Counted from the first letter of the stretch, positions 32,631 through 42,077 are shown. The stretch is 64,000 nt of DNA from Streptomyces inhibens (GCF_003389455.1 NZ_QUAC01000219.1:1-64000); one strand, 5' to 3'. Numbers and translations: made by a program. The notes: generated from the sequence alone by a model not told the origin.

Positions 32631-33407
32631 TCAGCCGAAGCGGCCGGAGATGTAGTCCTCCGTGGCCTGGACCGACGGGTTGGAGAAGATCCGCTCGGTC
32701 TCGTCGATCTCGATCAGCTTGCCGGGCTGGCCGACAGCGGCGAGGTTGAAGAACGCCGTACGGTCCGAGACGCGCGCCGCCTGCTGCATGTTGTGCGTCA
32801 CGATGACGATCGTGAAGCGCTCCTTCAGCTCGCCGATCAGGTCCTCGATGGCGAGGGTGGAGATCGGGTCGAGCGCCGAGCACGGCTCGTCCATCAGCAG
32901 CACCTGCGGCTCGACCGCGATGGCGCGGGCGATGCACAGCCGCTGCTGCTGGCCGCCGGACAGGCCCGAGCCGGGCTTGTTCAGGCGGTCCTTGACCTCG
33001 TTCCAGAGGTTGGCGCCCTTGAGGGACTTCTCGACAACGTCCTTGAGCTCGCTCTTCTTGAACGAGCCGTTCAGCCGCAGACCGGCTGCGACATTGTCGA
33101 AGATCGACATCGTGGGGAACGGGTTGGGGCGCTGGAAGACCATGCCGACGGTGCGGCGGACGGCGACCGGGTCGACCCCGGAGCCGTAGAGGTTCTCGTC
33201 GTCCAGCATCACCTTGCCCTCGACGCGGCCGCCGGGGGTGACCTCGTGCATACGGTTCAGGGTGCGCAGAAACGTCGACTTGCCGCAGCCGGACGGGCCG
33301 ATGAAGGCGGTCACGGAGCGCGGCTCGACCGTCATCGAGATGTCGTCGATGGCCTTGTGGCTGCCGTAGTACGCGGAGAGGCCGCTGACGTCGATTCGCT
33401 TGGCCAT
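32631..33407 (-). CDS. pstB: Phosphate ABC transporter ATP-binding protein PstB
   Basis: 258 residues from ATG 33407. Walker [14 protein letters not shown]-loop [17 protein letters not shown] (the NPFP stretch is diagnostic of PstB), signature [14 protein letters not shown], Walker [14 protein letters not shown], and H-loop [13 protein letters not shown]. It powers high-affinity phosphate import through PstCA. It is last in the pstSCAB operon, 138 bases after pstA. Confidence 0.97.
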   Translation of the reverse strand: MAKRIDVSGLSAYYGSHKAIDDISMTVEPRSVTAFIGPSGCGKSTFLRTLNRMHEVTPGGRVEGKVMLDDENLYGSGVDPVAVRRTVGMVFQRPNPFPTMSIFDNVAAGLRLNGSFKKSELKDVVEKSLKGANLWNEVKDRLNKPGSGLSGGQQQRLCIARAIAVEPQVLLMDEPCSALDPISTLAIEDLIGELKERFTIVIVTHNMQQAARVSDRTAFFNLAAVGQPGKLIEIDETERIFSNPSVQATEDYISGRFG

Positions 33408-33545
33408 GGAAATCACTGCTTCTTTCTGTCGCCGGGCTTGGTCAGCGGCCGGGCTGTGTCAAATGGTCGGACTTCGTTTCGCTTCCGCTCCGGCCGGGTG
33501 CCGCACCCTCGTTCCTCGGATGCGACCCCCAACCTCCGCTGCAGC

Positions 33546-34628
33546 TCAACTCCGTCCTCCGCGTGGGGCCTTCCAGCGGGCTATGCCGCGGGCCACCAGG
33601 TTGAGGATCATGACGAAGGCGATGAGGACCAGAGCCGCCGCCCAGGCGCGGTCGTACGAGGCCTCGGAACCCTGCTGCCACTGCTGGAAAACGTAGAGCG
33701 GAAGCGACTGCTGGGCATCTTCGAAGGGGTTGTTGTTGATCGTCTTCGCGCCCCACACCAGGAGCAGCACGGGGGCCGTCTCACCGGTGATACGGGCGAT
33801 GGAGAGCATCACGCCGGTGGTGATGCCGCCGATCGACGTCGGCAGAACGACCTTGAGGATGGTGCGCCACTTGGGAACGCCGAGGGCCAGGGAGGCCTCG
33901 CGCAGCTCGTTCGGGACGAGCTTGAGCATCTCCTCGGTGGAGCGGACCACGACCGGCATCATCAAGATCGCCAGGGCCATCGAGCCGGCGAAGCCGGACG
34001 GGCCGAAGCCGAGGATCAGGATCCATACGGACAGGACGAACAGGCCGGCCACGATCGAGGGGATACCGGTCATGACGTCGACGAAGAAGGTGACGACCTT
34101 GGCGAGCCTGCCGCGCCCGTACTCGACGAGGTAGATCGCGGTGAGCAGACCGAGCGGCGCGGCGATCAGGGTGGCCAGGCCGACCTGCTCCAGGGTGCCG
34201 ATGATCGCGTGGTAGATACCGCCGCCGGGCATCGCGTCCGGGAGGGTGCCCATCGAGTGGGACAGGAAGTAGCCGTCCAGGACCTTGCTGCCGCGGGCGA
34301 CGGTCTCCCACAGGAGGGAGGCGAGCGGTACGACGGCGAGCAGGAAGGCGATCCAGACGAGGCTGGTGGCCAGCCGGTCCTTGGCCTGCCGGGTGCCCTC
34401 GACGCCCGCGGCCAGCGCGAACGTACCGAGGATGAAGATCAGGACGGCGATCAGGCCCCACTGGACGGTGCTGTCCAGGCCGGCGCCCAGCCCGATGCCG
34501 CAGCCCGCGCCGGCCGCGACCAGCGCGAGGACCGGCGGGGTCCAGCGGGGCAGCCGGGCCTGCTTGAGGGAGACCGGGAGGGGAGTGCCGCCGTCGGCGA
34601 CCGGTCGGCGGTCAGTCACGGTACTCAT
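33546..34628 (-). CDS. pstA: Phosphate ABC transporter permease PstA
   Basis: 360 residues. A hydrophobic N-terminal domain with extra helices precedes the permease core, where GIYHAIIGTLEQVGLATLIA, LVEYGRGRLAKVVTFFVD, GIPSIVAGLFVLSVW and the coupling-helix region ELREASLALGVPKWRTILKVVLP are seen. The last of these contains the EAA loop that contacts PstB. It overlaps pstC by 4 bases. Confidence 0.96.
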   Translation of the reverse strand: MSTVTDRRPVADGGTPLPVSLKQARLPRWTPPVLALVAAGAGCGIGLGAGLDSTVQWGLIAVLIFILGTFALAAGVEGTRQAKDRLATSLVWIAFLLAVVPLASLLWETVARGSKVLDGYFLSHSMGTLPDAMPGGGIYHAIIGTLEQVGLATLIAAPLGLLTAIYLVEYGRGRLAKVVTFFVDVMTGIPSIVAGLFVLSVWILILGFGPSGFAGSMALAILMMPVVVRSTEEMLKLVPNELREASLALGVPKWRTILKVVLPTSIGGITTGVMLSIARITGETAPVLLLVWGAKTINNNPFEDAQQSLPLYVFQQWQQGSEASYDRAWAAALVLIAFVMILNLVARGIARWKAPRGGRS

Positions 34629-35623
34629 GCAGCGGCTCCCGAGTACTCCTTGCGACGGGCAATGATCAGGCGGGCCGCGCCGTTGACGAGCAGCGTGATC
34701 ACGAAGAGAACGAGGCCGGAGGCGATCAGGGCGTCCTGGCCGAATTCATCGGCCTCGCTGAACTTGCTGGCGATGTTCTGGGCGAAGGTGCCGCCGCCCG
34801 GGTCCAGCAGGCTGGTGTTGATGAGGAAGCTGGGCGAGAGGACCGTGGCGACGGCCATCGTCTCGCCGAGCGCGCGGCCCAGGCCCAGCATGGAGGCGCT
34901 GATGACTCCGGAGCGGCCGAAGGGGAGCACCGACATCCAAATGACTTCCCAGCGGGTGGCACCGAGGGCCAGCGCGGCCTCCTCGTGCATCTTGGGGACC
35001 TGGAGGAAGACCTCGCGGCTGACGCTGGTCACGATCGGCAGGATCATGATCGCGAGCAGGATGCCGACGGTGAACAGCGAGCGCGCGGCGCCCTGGGAGT
35101 AGCTGAAGATCCCGGTCCAGCCCAGGTAGTCGTTCAGCCAGCTGTAGAAGCCGGACAGATGCGGGACGAGGAAGAGCGCGCCCCACAGGCCGTAGATGAT
35201 GCTGGGCACCGCGGCGAGCAGGTCGATGATGTAGCCGAGCGGCGAGGACAGCTTGCGCGGCGCGTAGTGCGAGATGAACAGCGCGATGCCGACCGCGACC
35301 GGGACCGCGATGACCATCGCGATCACCGAGCTGACGACGGTGCCGAAGGCGAGCACCGCGATGCCGAACTTCGGGTCGAGGCCGGTGGCGTTCCAGTCGA
35401 GCGTGGTGAGGAAGTTGGCCTTGTCGCCGGAGATGGCGAGCACGGACCGGTAGGTGAGGAAGACCGCGATGGCGGCCATGATCACCAGGAGGGCGATACC
35501 GGAGCCCCGGGAGAGCCCGAGGAAGATCCGGTCACCGGGGCGGACCGCCTTGCCGGAGACGGCGGAGTGCTCGTCGTTCCGTGGTGGCGGGGGTGTATCG
35601 GTTATCGAGGAAGCTGTATTCAT
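34625..35623 (-). CDS. pstC: Phosphate ABC transporter permease PstC
   Basis: 332 residues, six membrane helices. PstC marks include FGTVVSSVIAMVIAVPVAVG, IALFISHYAP, LAAVPSIIYGLWGALFLVP and the EAA loop MHEEAALALGATRWEVIWMS, followed by LGLGRALGETMAV. It pairs with PstA to form the phosphate channel. A hairpin lies in the 170 bases between pstS and pstC. Confidence 0.96.
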   Translation of the reverse strand: MNTASSITDTPPPPRNDEHSAVSGKAVRPGDRIFLGLSRGSGIALLVIMAAIAVFLTYRSVLAISGDKANFLTTLDWNATGLDPKFGIAVLAFGTVVSSVIAMVIAVPVAVGIALFISHYAPRKLSSPLGYIIDLLAAVPSIIYGLWGALFLVPHLSGFYSWLNDYLGWTGIFSYSQGAARSLFTVGILLAIMILPIVTSVSREVFLQVPKMHEEAALALGATRWEVIWMSVLPFGRSGVISASMLGLGRALGETMAVATVLSPSFLINTSLLDPGGGTFAQNIASKFSEADEFGQDALIASGLVLFVITLLVNGAARLIIARRKEYSGAAA

Positions 35624-35693
35624 GGATTCTCCGGTCTGCGGAGCCGGTGAGGGCTCCTGGCGCGGCGGTGCACCGGACGGGTGGCGGCCCGAA

Positions 35694-35716
35694 AGGGGCC
35701 CTTGTGAGGGGCCCCT
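35694..35716. terminator. Hairpin between pstS and pstC
   Basis: AGGGGCCC and GGGCCCCT form a perfect 8-bp stem with a 7-base loop in the pstS-pstC gap. No T tract. A partial terminator or transcript-stabilising stem would explain higher production of the binding protein than of the channel subunits, as is usual for ABC importers. Confidence 0.7.
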
Positions 35717-35793
35717 CTGGCCGTGTGGCGACTGCTCAGGCCGCTTGTAGCGGGCCCCTGAAGTCCGACGGACTCAGGCCGCCACCCGGATGC

Positions 35794-36918
35794 TCAGGAG
35801 ATCTTGGCGACGGTCGCGCGGACCTTGTCGGCGATCTCGGTGGGCAGCGGGGCGTAACCCAGCTCCTTCAGGGCGGCCTGGCCGTCCTTGCTGGAGACGT
35901 AGGTCAGGAAGGACTTGGTGGCGGGCAGCGTCTCGGCCTTGTTGCCCTTGTCGCAGGCGATCTCGTACGTCACCAGGGTGATCGGGTAGGCACCCTCGGC
36001 CTTGGTGGTGTAGTTGAGCTTCAGGGCGAGGTCATCGCCCGTGCCGACCTGCTTGGCCTCGGCGATGGCCTTGGAGGCGTTGTCCACGGTGGCCTCGACC
36101 GGCTCCTTGGCACCGGTGTTCAGCTTGGCCGTGGGGATCTTGCCGGAGGTCGCGTACGAGAGCTCGAAGTAGGAGATCGCGCCGCTGGTCTGCTTGACCT
36201 GCGAGGAGACGCCGGCCGAGCCGGACGCCGCCTGGCCGCCGGTGCCCTCCCACTTCTTCGCCGGCTCGTGCTTCCAGTCGCCGGGGGCCGCGGCCTTGAG
36301 GTACTTGGTGAAGTTGTCGGTGGTGCCCGAGTCGTCGGAGCGGTGGAACGCCTGGATCTTGAGGTCCGGGAGCTTCGCGTCCGGGTTCAGCTTCTTGATC
36401 GCGGCGTCGTTCCACTTGGTGATCTTCGAGTCGAAGATCTTCGCCAGGGTCTGGGCGTCCAGCACGAGGTTGTCCGCACCGGGGACGTTGTAGCCGACCG
36501 CGATCGGGCCGCCGACCATCGGCAGGTCGATGGCCTGGCCGCCCTTGCAGATCTCCTTCGACTTGGTGACCTCGTCGGGCTTGAGGGCCGAGTCCGAGCC
36601 CGCGAAGGCCGTCTGGCCCTGCAGGAAGGTGGTCACGCCGGCGCCGGAGCCGGTCGGCTGGTAGTTGATCTCGGTGTCCTTGCAGGCGCCCGAGTAGTTC
36701 TGCACCCAGACGTCCATGGCGTTCTTCTGCGCGGACGAGCCGGACGCGAGCAGCTTGCCCTTGCCCTCACACTTGATGTTCGAGGCCTTGGCGGAGCTGT
36801 TGCCGCCGTTGCCGCCGGCGGTGTCGTCGGAGCCGCACGCCGTCAGGGCCAGGGCACCGGAGACGGCGAGAGCGCCAACGGCGAGGGCGCGAACCCGGTT
36901 CTTGCGCTGAAGCTTCAC
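35794..36918 (-). CDS. pstS: Phosphate-binding lipoprotein PstS
   Basis: 374 residues from a GTG at 36918 behind AGGAAGG. Signal peptide RALAVGALAVSGALALTAC with lipobox LTAC. The mature protein shows the phosphate-binding SGSSAQKNAM loop, NYQPTGSGAGVTTFLQGQTA, FAGSDSALKP, and HRSDDSGTTDNFTKYL, all typical of PstS. It captures phosphate outside the membrane for PstCAB. The PHO box at 37067-37110 places it under PhoP control. Confidence 0.97.
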   Translation of the reverse strand: MKLQRKNRVRALAVGALAVSGALALTACGSDDTAGGNGGNSSAKASNIKCEGKGKLLASGSSAQKNAMDVWVQNYSGACKDTEINYQPTGSGAGVTTFLQGQTAFAGSDSALKPDEVTKSKEICKGGQAIDLPMVGGPIAVGYNVPGADNLVLDAQTLAKIFDSKITKWNDAAIKKLNPDAKLPDLKIQAFHRSDDSGTTDNFTKYLKAAAPGDWKHEPAKKWEGTGGQAASGSAGVSSQVKQTSGAISYFELSYATSGKIPTAKLNTGAKEPVEATVDNASKAIAEAKQVGTGDDLALKLNYTTKAEGAYPITLVTYEIACDKGNKAETLPATKSFLTYVSSKDGQAALKELGYAPLPTEIADKVRATVAKIS

Positions 36919-37066
36919 TGTCGGGAATTCCTTCCTGGGGCGCGCCGCTTTCGGCGTGCGAGGTGATGAGGTGTGTGGTGACCGCCGTGGGGGTGCGGTG
37001 TCAGCTAGCCGTGTCGCGCTTGCCGTTTGGGCGTGACGCGCACTCGGTACGGCCGAAATTAGGCAG

Positions 37067-37110
37067 ATCAGGTGAAGCGGTCGATGGAGGAGAGTGAACG
37101 CACGGTGAAC
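37067..37110 (-). promoter_or_regulatory. PHO box, four 11-base direct repeat units
   Basis: Read towards pstS, the units are GTTCACCGTGC, GTTCACTCTCC, TCCATCGACCG and CTTCACCTGAT with exact 11-base spacing. The first two are near-consensus PhoP repeats, the fourth is good and the third is degenerate. The box lies about 150 bases before the pstS start and about 165 before the divergent hydrolase gene. Confidence 0.9.
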
Positions 37111-37275
37111 CTCGGCCATCAGATGGGTGCGGGCCGCGAGTCGCTCGCACGCTCGTACCAAGAGGCCTCCCCGGCGGACCATGGCCGGTCCGCCCGGCAG
37201 GCGCTGAACGGCCCGTCGCCCTGTTGAATTACCGGCCGGTATGGCAGCATCCGCGCCTGAGGAACACACGAATCG

Positions 37276-38520
37276 GTGCGGAACGACCGGAGGTGGCTGG
37301 TGGGGAGCCAGGGGGCACAGCAGGGCGTTCGGGGCGTACGAGGTGTACAGGGCGCATGGGGCGCATGGGGTGTACGGGGCGGCCGGGTGGTGGCATGCAC
37401 CGCCGCCGTGCTGTGCGCGATGGGGCTGCTCGGGGGGACGGCGACGGCGGCCTACGCCGATGACCCGAAGAACCCGGCCGCGGAACCGGGGCAGACGGCG
37501 GACTCCGGACCGCCCACGGATTCCCGGGACGACGCGGACTCCGACGCCCAGCACCTCGACGACGTACGCAAGAAGATCGACGCCCTCTACCGCAAGGCGG
37601 AGCAGGCCACCGACGCCTACAACGCCGCCAAGGAACAGGTCGAGCTCCAGCAGAAGGAGATCGTCAAGCTGGCGCGCACCATCGATTCCACCCAGCAGAA
37701 GCTGGCCGCCCTCAAGCGGCAGGCGGGCGCGCTGGCCAGTGCGCAGTACCGCGGCGGCGGGTTGCCCTCCGAGGCGAAGCTGATGCTCAACGCCGACCCG
37801 GAGGCGTTTCTCGACAATGCCACCCTGGCCCGTAAGGGACAGCAGGCCGCCAGGCGCGTGATGAGCCAACTCGCGAATCTCAAGGGCGACTTGGAGAGCT
37901 ATTCGGACTCCGCCACGGACCGCTGGGAGCGGCTGGAGGCGAACCGTAAGAAGAAGGAAAGCGCCCAGCGGGACATCAAGAAAAAGATCGAAGCGGCAAA
38001 GCAGCTGGAATCCCGGCTGGCCGCCAAGGAAAAGGACCGGCTGAAGAAGCTGGAGGACGAGCTGGCCTTCAAGCAGCAGCAGAAGTGGCTCGACTCGGGC
38101 GTACTGAAAGAGATCAGCAACAAAGCGTCGGCCCCTGGCAAGAAGGCGATTTCGTACGCCACCGCACAGATCGGCAAGGATTACGTGTGGGGCGCGGAAG
38201 GGCCGGACACCTTCGACTGCTCCGGGCTGACCCTGCGGGCGTGGGAGGCCGGCGGCCGGACGATTCCGCGGACCTCGCAGGAGCAGTGGCGGCAGCTGCC
38301 CCGGGTCGACCTGAAGGACATGCGGCCGGGCGATCTGATCATTTATTTCTCCGATGCCAGCCATGTCGGGATGTACATCGGGGACGGCGCGATCGTGCAT
38401 GCGCCACGGCCCGGCCGGCAGGTGACGATCACCGGCGCCGGTTCGATGCCGATCCTCGGCGTCGTACGGCCCGATGGTGACGCCCGCCACGATGACGCAC
38501 ATCACTCGGGCAATAAATGA
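37276..38520 (+). CDS. NlpC/P60 cell-wall endopeptidase with coiled-coil domain
   Basis: 414 residues. A long N-terminus with Gly/Val/Arg/Trp-rich repeats (VRGVRGVQGAWGAWGVRGG) precedes the signal hydrophobic stretch ACTAAVLCAMGLLGG and the cleavage-like ATAAYA. Next is an extended coiled coil (about residues 95-265, rich in Lys/Glu/Gln) like the PcsB/RipA regulators, then the NlpC/P60 domain with Cys in DTFDCSGLTLRAWEAGG and His in SDASHVGMYIG. It probably cleaves peptide stems of peptidoglycan. The GTG at 37276 starts the frame; a start further in is possible. Confidence 0.9.
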   Translation: MRNDRRWLVGSQGAQQGVRGVRGVQGAWGAWGVRGGRVVACTAAVLCAMGLLGGTATAAYADDPKNPAAEPGQTADSGPPTDSRDDADSDAQHLDDVRKKIDALYRKAEQATDAYNAAKEQVELQQKEIVKLARTIDSTQQKLAALKRQAGALASAQYRGGGLPSEAKLMLNADPEAFLDNATLARKGQQAARRVMSQLANLKGDLESYSDSATDRWERLEANRKKKESAQRDIKKKIEAAKQLESRLAAKEKDRLKKLEDELAFKQQQKWLDSGVLKEISNKASAPGKKAISYATAQIGKDYVWGAEGPDTFDCSGLTLRAWEAGGRTIPRTSQEQWRQLPRVDLKDMRPGDLIIYFSDASHVGMYIGDGAIVHAPRPGRQVTITGAGSMPILGVVRPDGDARHDDAHHSGNK

Positions 38521-38643
38521 CCGGATTGTTTCCTATCGGAGGGTTGTCGGTGCGTAGCTGAATGCACTCAAGCGGGGTGATATTCGTCATTCCGCATTCC
38601 GCCCTCCCCAGGTCAAATGGCTTATCGGGTGCGGCATATGACG

Positions 38644-38665
38644 ATGGCCGATTGCCGTCGGCCAT
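38644..38665. terminator. Hairpin downstream of NlpC/P60 gene
   Basis: ATGGCCGA and TCGGCCAT, perfect 8-bp arms around TTGCCG, lie 124 bases after the hydrolase stop in a 295-base gap. Confidence 0.5.
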
Positions 38666-38815
38666 TCCATACCGCTCTGTACTGACGCTATGGTCGCCTC
38701 TCAGTGCCCGGTGTGTGCCCCGCTCATTTGACCGACGAGCGACATGGAACCGGGCACGGTGGTGCGCCGGTCGGCGCCCGCCGTACCCCTCGGGGGGAGG
38801 GAAGGAAGCAGACCA

Positions 38816-40240
38816 ATGCCCGTACCCGTACCGCACCAGCGGGCGGTCGTGCTGCCGCACCAGGCAGGACCGGTGGACGACGCCTGCGCGCAGACCGCGC
38901 TGGTCGCCGGCGCGCCGGGCGCGGGGGACGCGACGGCCCAGGACACGAGCGTCCCGGCGCACGCCGCCGGCCAGGCGCCGCAGGGCCTCAAGGAGCCCGA
39001 GCAGCCGCACCTGGTCGAACAGCGACTTTCGGCCGACCATGGATCGACCCATCAGGGCCTGACCCTGCTCCTCATCGGCGAGGACCCCAACAGCCATGTC
39101 CCCGAAATGTGGGACTGGGCCGGCCGCAAGGTCCGCCTGCGCACCGCCCGCAACCTCACCGAGGCCGAGCGGCTGCTCACCGACGACGTGCACTGCATCC
39201 TGCTCGACCTGCCCCCGGCCGAGCCCGGTGGCCGCGCGGAACGTGACTCGGGACACGACGGCACCCCCGGCGACGAGCTGGGCATGCTGCGCGACGTCCT
39301 GCGGCTGGCGCCCTCGCACGCCGTGCTGGTGCTCACCTACGAGACGGACGCTCAGCGCGCCGCCGATGCCGTACGCGTCGGCGCCCAGGACTACCTCTTC
39401 CGTGACGAGCTGGACGGCGCGGTGCTCAGCCGCGCGGTCCGCTACGCCGTCGAACGCAAACGCGCCGACCTGGCCCAGCGCCAGCTCACCGAGTCGCGGA
39501 TGCTCGCCCAGGAGAACGCCCGCCTGGAGCGCGGTCTGCTGCCCACGCCGCTGCTCGACGGCTCCGATCTGCGGTTCGCCGCCTGCTACCGCCCCGGCCG
39601 CAGCCGTGCGCTGCTCGGCGGCGACTTCTACGACACCGTCCGCACCCCGGACGGCACCGTCCACGCGATGATCGGCGACGTCTGCGGCCACGGCCCCGAC
39701 GAGGCCGCCCTCGGCGTCGAGCTGCGGATCGCCTGGCGCGCGCTGACCTTCGCCGGACTGTCCGGCGACGAGCTGCTCGCCACCCTCCAGAAGGTCCTGG
39801 AGCACGAGCGCGCGGACGACGAGATCTTCGCGACGCTGTGCACCGTCGACATCTCCGCGGACGGCCGGCGCGCCGGTCTCTGCCTGGCGGGCCACCCCGC
39901 CCCGCTGCTGGCCCGCGCCGGTGAGCAGCCGCAGCTGCTGCCGTACGAATTCGGCGGCCCGGCGCTCGGCCTGCTGCCCAACGCCCGCTGGCCGCGCCGG
40001 CAGGTGGAACTGGGTGGCTCCTGGAGCCTGATGATGTACACCGACGGCCTGATCGAGGGCCGGATCGGCGACGGCAACCAGCGCCTGGGCCAGGACGGCA
40101 TGGCCGAACTGGTCAGCCGCCAGATGGCGGCCGGCCTTCAGGGTGAGGAGCTGCTGGACGCGTCGGTCAGAGAGGTGCGCGACCTGAACGGTGGCGAGCT
40201 GACGGACGACGTGGCCGTACTGCTGCTGGACCGGCGGTAA
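38816..40240 (+). CDS. Receiver-like / SpoIIE-type PP2C phosphatase
   Basis: 474 residues from the ATG at 38816 behind GGGAAGGAAG. The region around residues 75-200 looks like a receiver domain (LTLLLIGEDPNS, CILLDLPPAE, HAVLVLTYETD, VGAQDYLFRDELDGAVLSRA). A helical linker leads to a SpoIIE/RsbU phosphatase domain with LLGGDFYDTV, MIGDVCGHGPDEA, LCLAGHPAPLL, LMMYTDGLIEGR and ELTDDVAVLLL, containing the metal-binding aspartates. Such proteins dephosphorylate anti-sigma-factor antagonists in stress or development switches. Its partner is not obvious in the window. Confidence 0.92.
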   Translation: MPVPVPHQRAVVLPHQAGPVDDACAQTALVAGAPGAGDATAQDTSVPAHAAGQAPQGLKEPEQPHLVEQRLSADHGSTHQGLTLLLIGEDPNSHVPEMWDWAGRKVRLRTARNLTEAERLLTDDVHCILLDLPPAEPGGRAERDSGHDGTPGDELGMLRDVLRLAPSHAVLVLTYETDAQRAADAVRVGAQDYLFRDELDGAVLSRAVRYAVERKRADLAQRQLTESRMLAQENARLERGLLPTPLLDGSDLRFAACYRPGRSRALLGGDFYDTVRTPDGTVHAMIGDVCGHGPDEAALGVELRIAWRALTFAGLSGDELLATLQKVLEHERADDEIFATLCTVDISADGRRAGLCLAGHPAPLLARAGEQPQLLPYEFGGPALGLLPNARWPRRQVELGGSWSLMMYTDGLIEGRIGDGNQRLGQDGMAELVSRQMAAGLQGEELLDASVREVRDLNGGELTDDVAVLLLDRR

Positions 40241-40273
40241 CGGGACGCGAGTCCCTACGGGTGCGGCCCGGCG

Positions 40274-40290
40274 CCACCGGCTCCCGGTGG
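40274..40290. terminator. Terminator between convergent genes
   Basis: CCACCGG and CCGGTGG, 7-bp arms with a 3-base loop, preceded by a smaller stem GGGAC/GTCCC at 40242-40255. They lie between the PP2C gene and the minus-strand DUF2516 gene. Confidence 0.6.
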
Positions 40291-40306
40291 CCCCGCCGCT
40301 TCCCTC

Positions 40307-40651
40307 TCAGCGCCCGCCGTTGTAGGGCCCGTACGGCCCGTCCGAGCTGGAGCCGCCGCGGCGCGGTCCGCGGCCACCGCCGGAGACCTCCCGCAGCGCA
40401 GGACGCACATCGACGGTGTAGACGATCACGGCGATGACGCCGATGATCGGCAGGAACGACATGATCGGGAGAATGAACAGCAGCGCCGTGGCAAGGGCGA
40501 GGAAGATCAGCCACATGCCCTTGGTCTGCTTGCTCGCGGCGCGGTAGGCGTCCTCGCGGCGCACCCCCGCATCGATCAGCATCACGGCGGCATAGATGCC
40601 CAGGGCGAGCTGCACCCAGCTCAGAATGCTCTGGAACCCGTAAATCAGCAC
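40307..40651 (-). CDS. DUF2516 membrane protein
   Basis: About 114 residues from the GTG at 40651 (VLIYGFQSILSWVQ); a longer frame reaches 40747 but overlaps a terminator and lacks a hydrophobic start. Two to three membrane helices: SILSWVQLALGIYAAVMLIDA, GMWLIFLALATALLFILPIM and LPIIGVIAVIVYTVDV. AYRAASKQTKGMW is the DUF2516 hallmark. The tail is Gly/Arg-rich. Function unknown. Confidence 0.82.
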   Translation of the reverse strand: MLIYGFQSILSWVQLALGIYAAVMLIDAGVRREDAYRAASKQTKGMWLIFLALATALLFILPIMSFLPIIGVIAVIVYTVDVRPALREVSGGGRGPRRGGSSSDGPYGPYNGGR

Positions 40652-40735
40652 GCCATCCACCGCCCGTTCGCCAGCCGTGTCGTATTGGTCCTCGGCGGTC
40701 CACTGCCGCCATGGGGCCCCACCGTACCCGGACAA

Positions 40736-40766
40736 CGGGCCGGGCACCTGAAGTGTGCCCGGCCCG
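40736..40766. terminator. Terminator downstream of HbhA-like gene
   Basis: CGGGCCGGGCAC and GTGCCCGGCCCG, perfect 12-bp arms around a 7-base loop, lie 90 bases after the minus-strand gene ending at 40856. Confidence 0.8.
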
Positions 40767-40855
40767 GCCCGTGAAACGGCGTCCTCACCGAAAGGTGAGC
40801 GAGCTGGTTCCGGATCGGTGCGCGCGTGCGGCCCGGCCCGGCGCTCGCTTCGCCC

Positions 40856-41470
40856 TCACTTCGCGGACGGCGGGGTGCTCTTCTTCGCCGGCGCCGGCTT
40901 GCGCGGTGCGACCGGCTTCTTCGCCGTGGCCGGCTTGGTCTGCGTCGAGGGGGTGGCCTTGGCCTCCGCCTTGGCCCCGTTCGCGGTCTCGGTCCTCGTG
41001 GCGGGCTTGCTCGCCGTCTTCGCCGGCTCCGGCTCGATCGCCACCGCCAGGTCCTCGGCCCGGTTGGCGGCCTCGCCGCGCCAGGTCGCCACCGCGCCGC
41101 GGCCGCGCTCGGCCAGCTCCTCATAGCCCTCGCGGGCCCGCACGGCGGTCTCGGCGACCCGGCCCACGCCCTGCAGCGCCAGCTCCTGCGCCTGGTCGCG
41201 GAACTTCTTGATGTCGCCGTCGAGCGAGTCCAGCAGCTCGGCCAGCTTCTCCTGGGCGTCCTTGGCCTGCTTGGTGACCAGCGCCTGGACGTCCTTGGGG
41301 TCGGTGCCGCGGACGGACTCGAAGCGCTTGGGCGCCTCGGCCCGGATCTTCTCGACCAGCTGCGGCACCTCGCCGAGCTTCTCGGCAGCCAGGTCGACGG
41401 TGCCGGCCAGCGCGTACAGCGGGGTCGCGTCGGTCAGGGCCTTACGGAGGTCATCGGTGTTGATGGCCAT
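40856..41470 (-). CDS. HbhA-like (heparin-binding hemagglutinin-type) protein
   Basis: 204 residues, AGGAGG at the start. A helical N-terminal two-thirds (AINTDDLRKALTDATPLYAL, AGTVDLAAEKLGEVPQLVEK, YEELAERGRGAVATWRGEAA) is followed by a Lys/Ala/Pro-rich tail (KKPVAPRKPAPAKKSTPPSAK-like), the composition of mycobacterial HbhA. In Streptomyces the role is unclear: surface adhesion, lipid inclusion binding and nucleic-acid interaction are options. It shares direction with the XRE regulator gene immediately upstream. Confidence 0.85.
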   Translation of the reverse strand: MAINTDDLRKALTDATPLYALAGTVDLAAEKLGEVPQLVEKIRAEAPKRFESVRGTDPKDVQALVTKQAKDAQEKLAELLDSLDGDIKKFRDQAQELALQGVGRVAETAVRAREGYEELAERGRGAVATWRGEAANRAEDLAVAIEPEPAKTASKPATRTETANGAKAEAKATPSTQTKPATAKKPVAPRKPAPAKKSTPPSAK

Positions 41471-41503
41471 GACGTTATTCCTCCTGGAAACGAAATCGGT
41501 TGC

Positions 41504-41950
41504 TCAGGTGGCGTGCGGGCCGCCGTCGGCCTCTGTCTCTCGGGAGTCCGTACCGCGTCCGTTCTCATGCCCGCTCGCAGCGCCGTCCTCGCCGCCGCTA
41601 CCGAGCCCGTTCTCCTTGCGGAAGGACTCGTAGATCTGCAGCAGGACCTGCTTCTGTCTCTCGTTCAGCGACGGGTCGGTGAGTATCGCGGTCTGCACCT
41701 CGACCCCGTCCAGACCACGCCGCTCGTCCAGAATCCCGGCCTGGACATACAGCGTCTCGGCGGATATCCGCAGCGCCTTGGCGAGCTGCTGAAGGATCTC
41801 CGCGCTCGGCTTGCGCAAGCCGCGCTCGATCTGGCTGAGATACGGATTGGACACCCCGGCGGCATCCGCGAGCTGCCGCAGACTCAGCTGCGCGGTGCGC
41901 CGCTGCTCCCGCAGGAACTCGCCGAGATTGCCGACGTTGAGTGATGCCAT
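41504..41950 (-). CDS. XRE-family transcriptional regulator
   Basis: 148 residues from the ATG at 41950. The N-terminal helix-turn-helix is clear: LGEFLREQRRTAQLSLRQLA, DAAGVSNPYLSQIERGLRKP, SAEILQQLAKALRISAETLY. The C-terminal part is acidic and Gly-rich. It lies 33 bases upstream of the HbhA-like gene, probably in the same operon. TTGC/GCAA elements at 41980-41999 (TTGCAAGCAAGCGCTAGCAA) immediately upstream of the start could be its own operator. Confidence 0.88.
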   Translation of the reverse strand: MASLNVGNLGEFLREQRRTAQLSLRQLADAAGVSNPYLSQIERGLRKPSAEILQQLAKALRISAETLYVQAGILDERRGLDGVEVQTAILTDPSLNERQKQVLLQIYESFRKENGLGSGGEDGAASGHENGRGTDSRETEADGGPHAT

Positions 41951-42077
41951 GACTCGATACTGCATCCTCGTGCTAACTATTGCAAGCAAGCGCTAGCAAA
42001 AGTGGTACGGACGGGGTGGTGGGCCTTCGTCCTACGGAGGGGCAGTCTGGGGGCGGCAGCCGTCTGGTGGGGCCTGC

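Noticed and set aside
37111-37275. Possible c-di-AMP riboswitch upstream of the NlpC/P60 gene
   Set aside because: Such switches often precede wall hydrolases, but the conserved core bases are not present here or before 24654.
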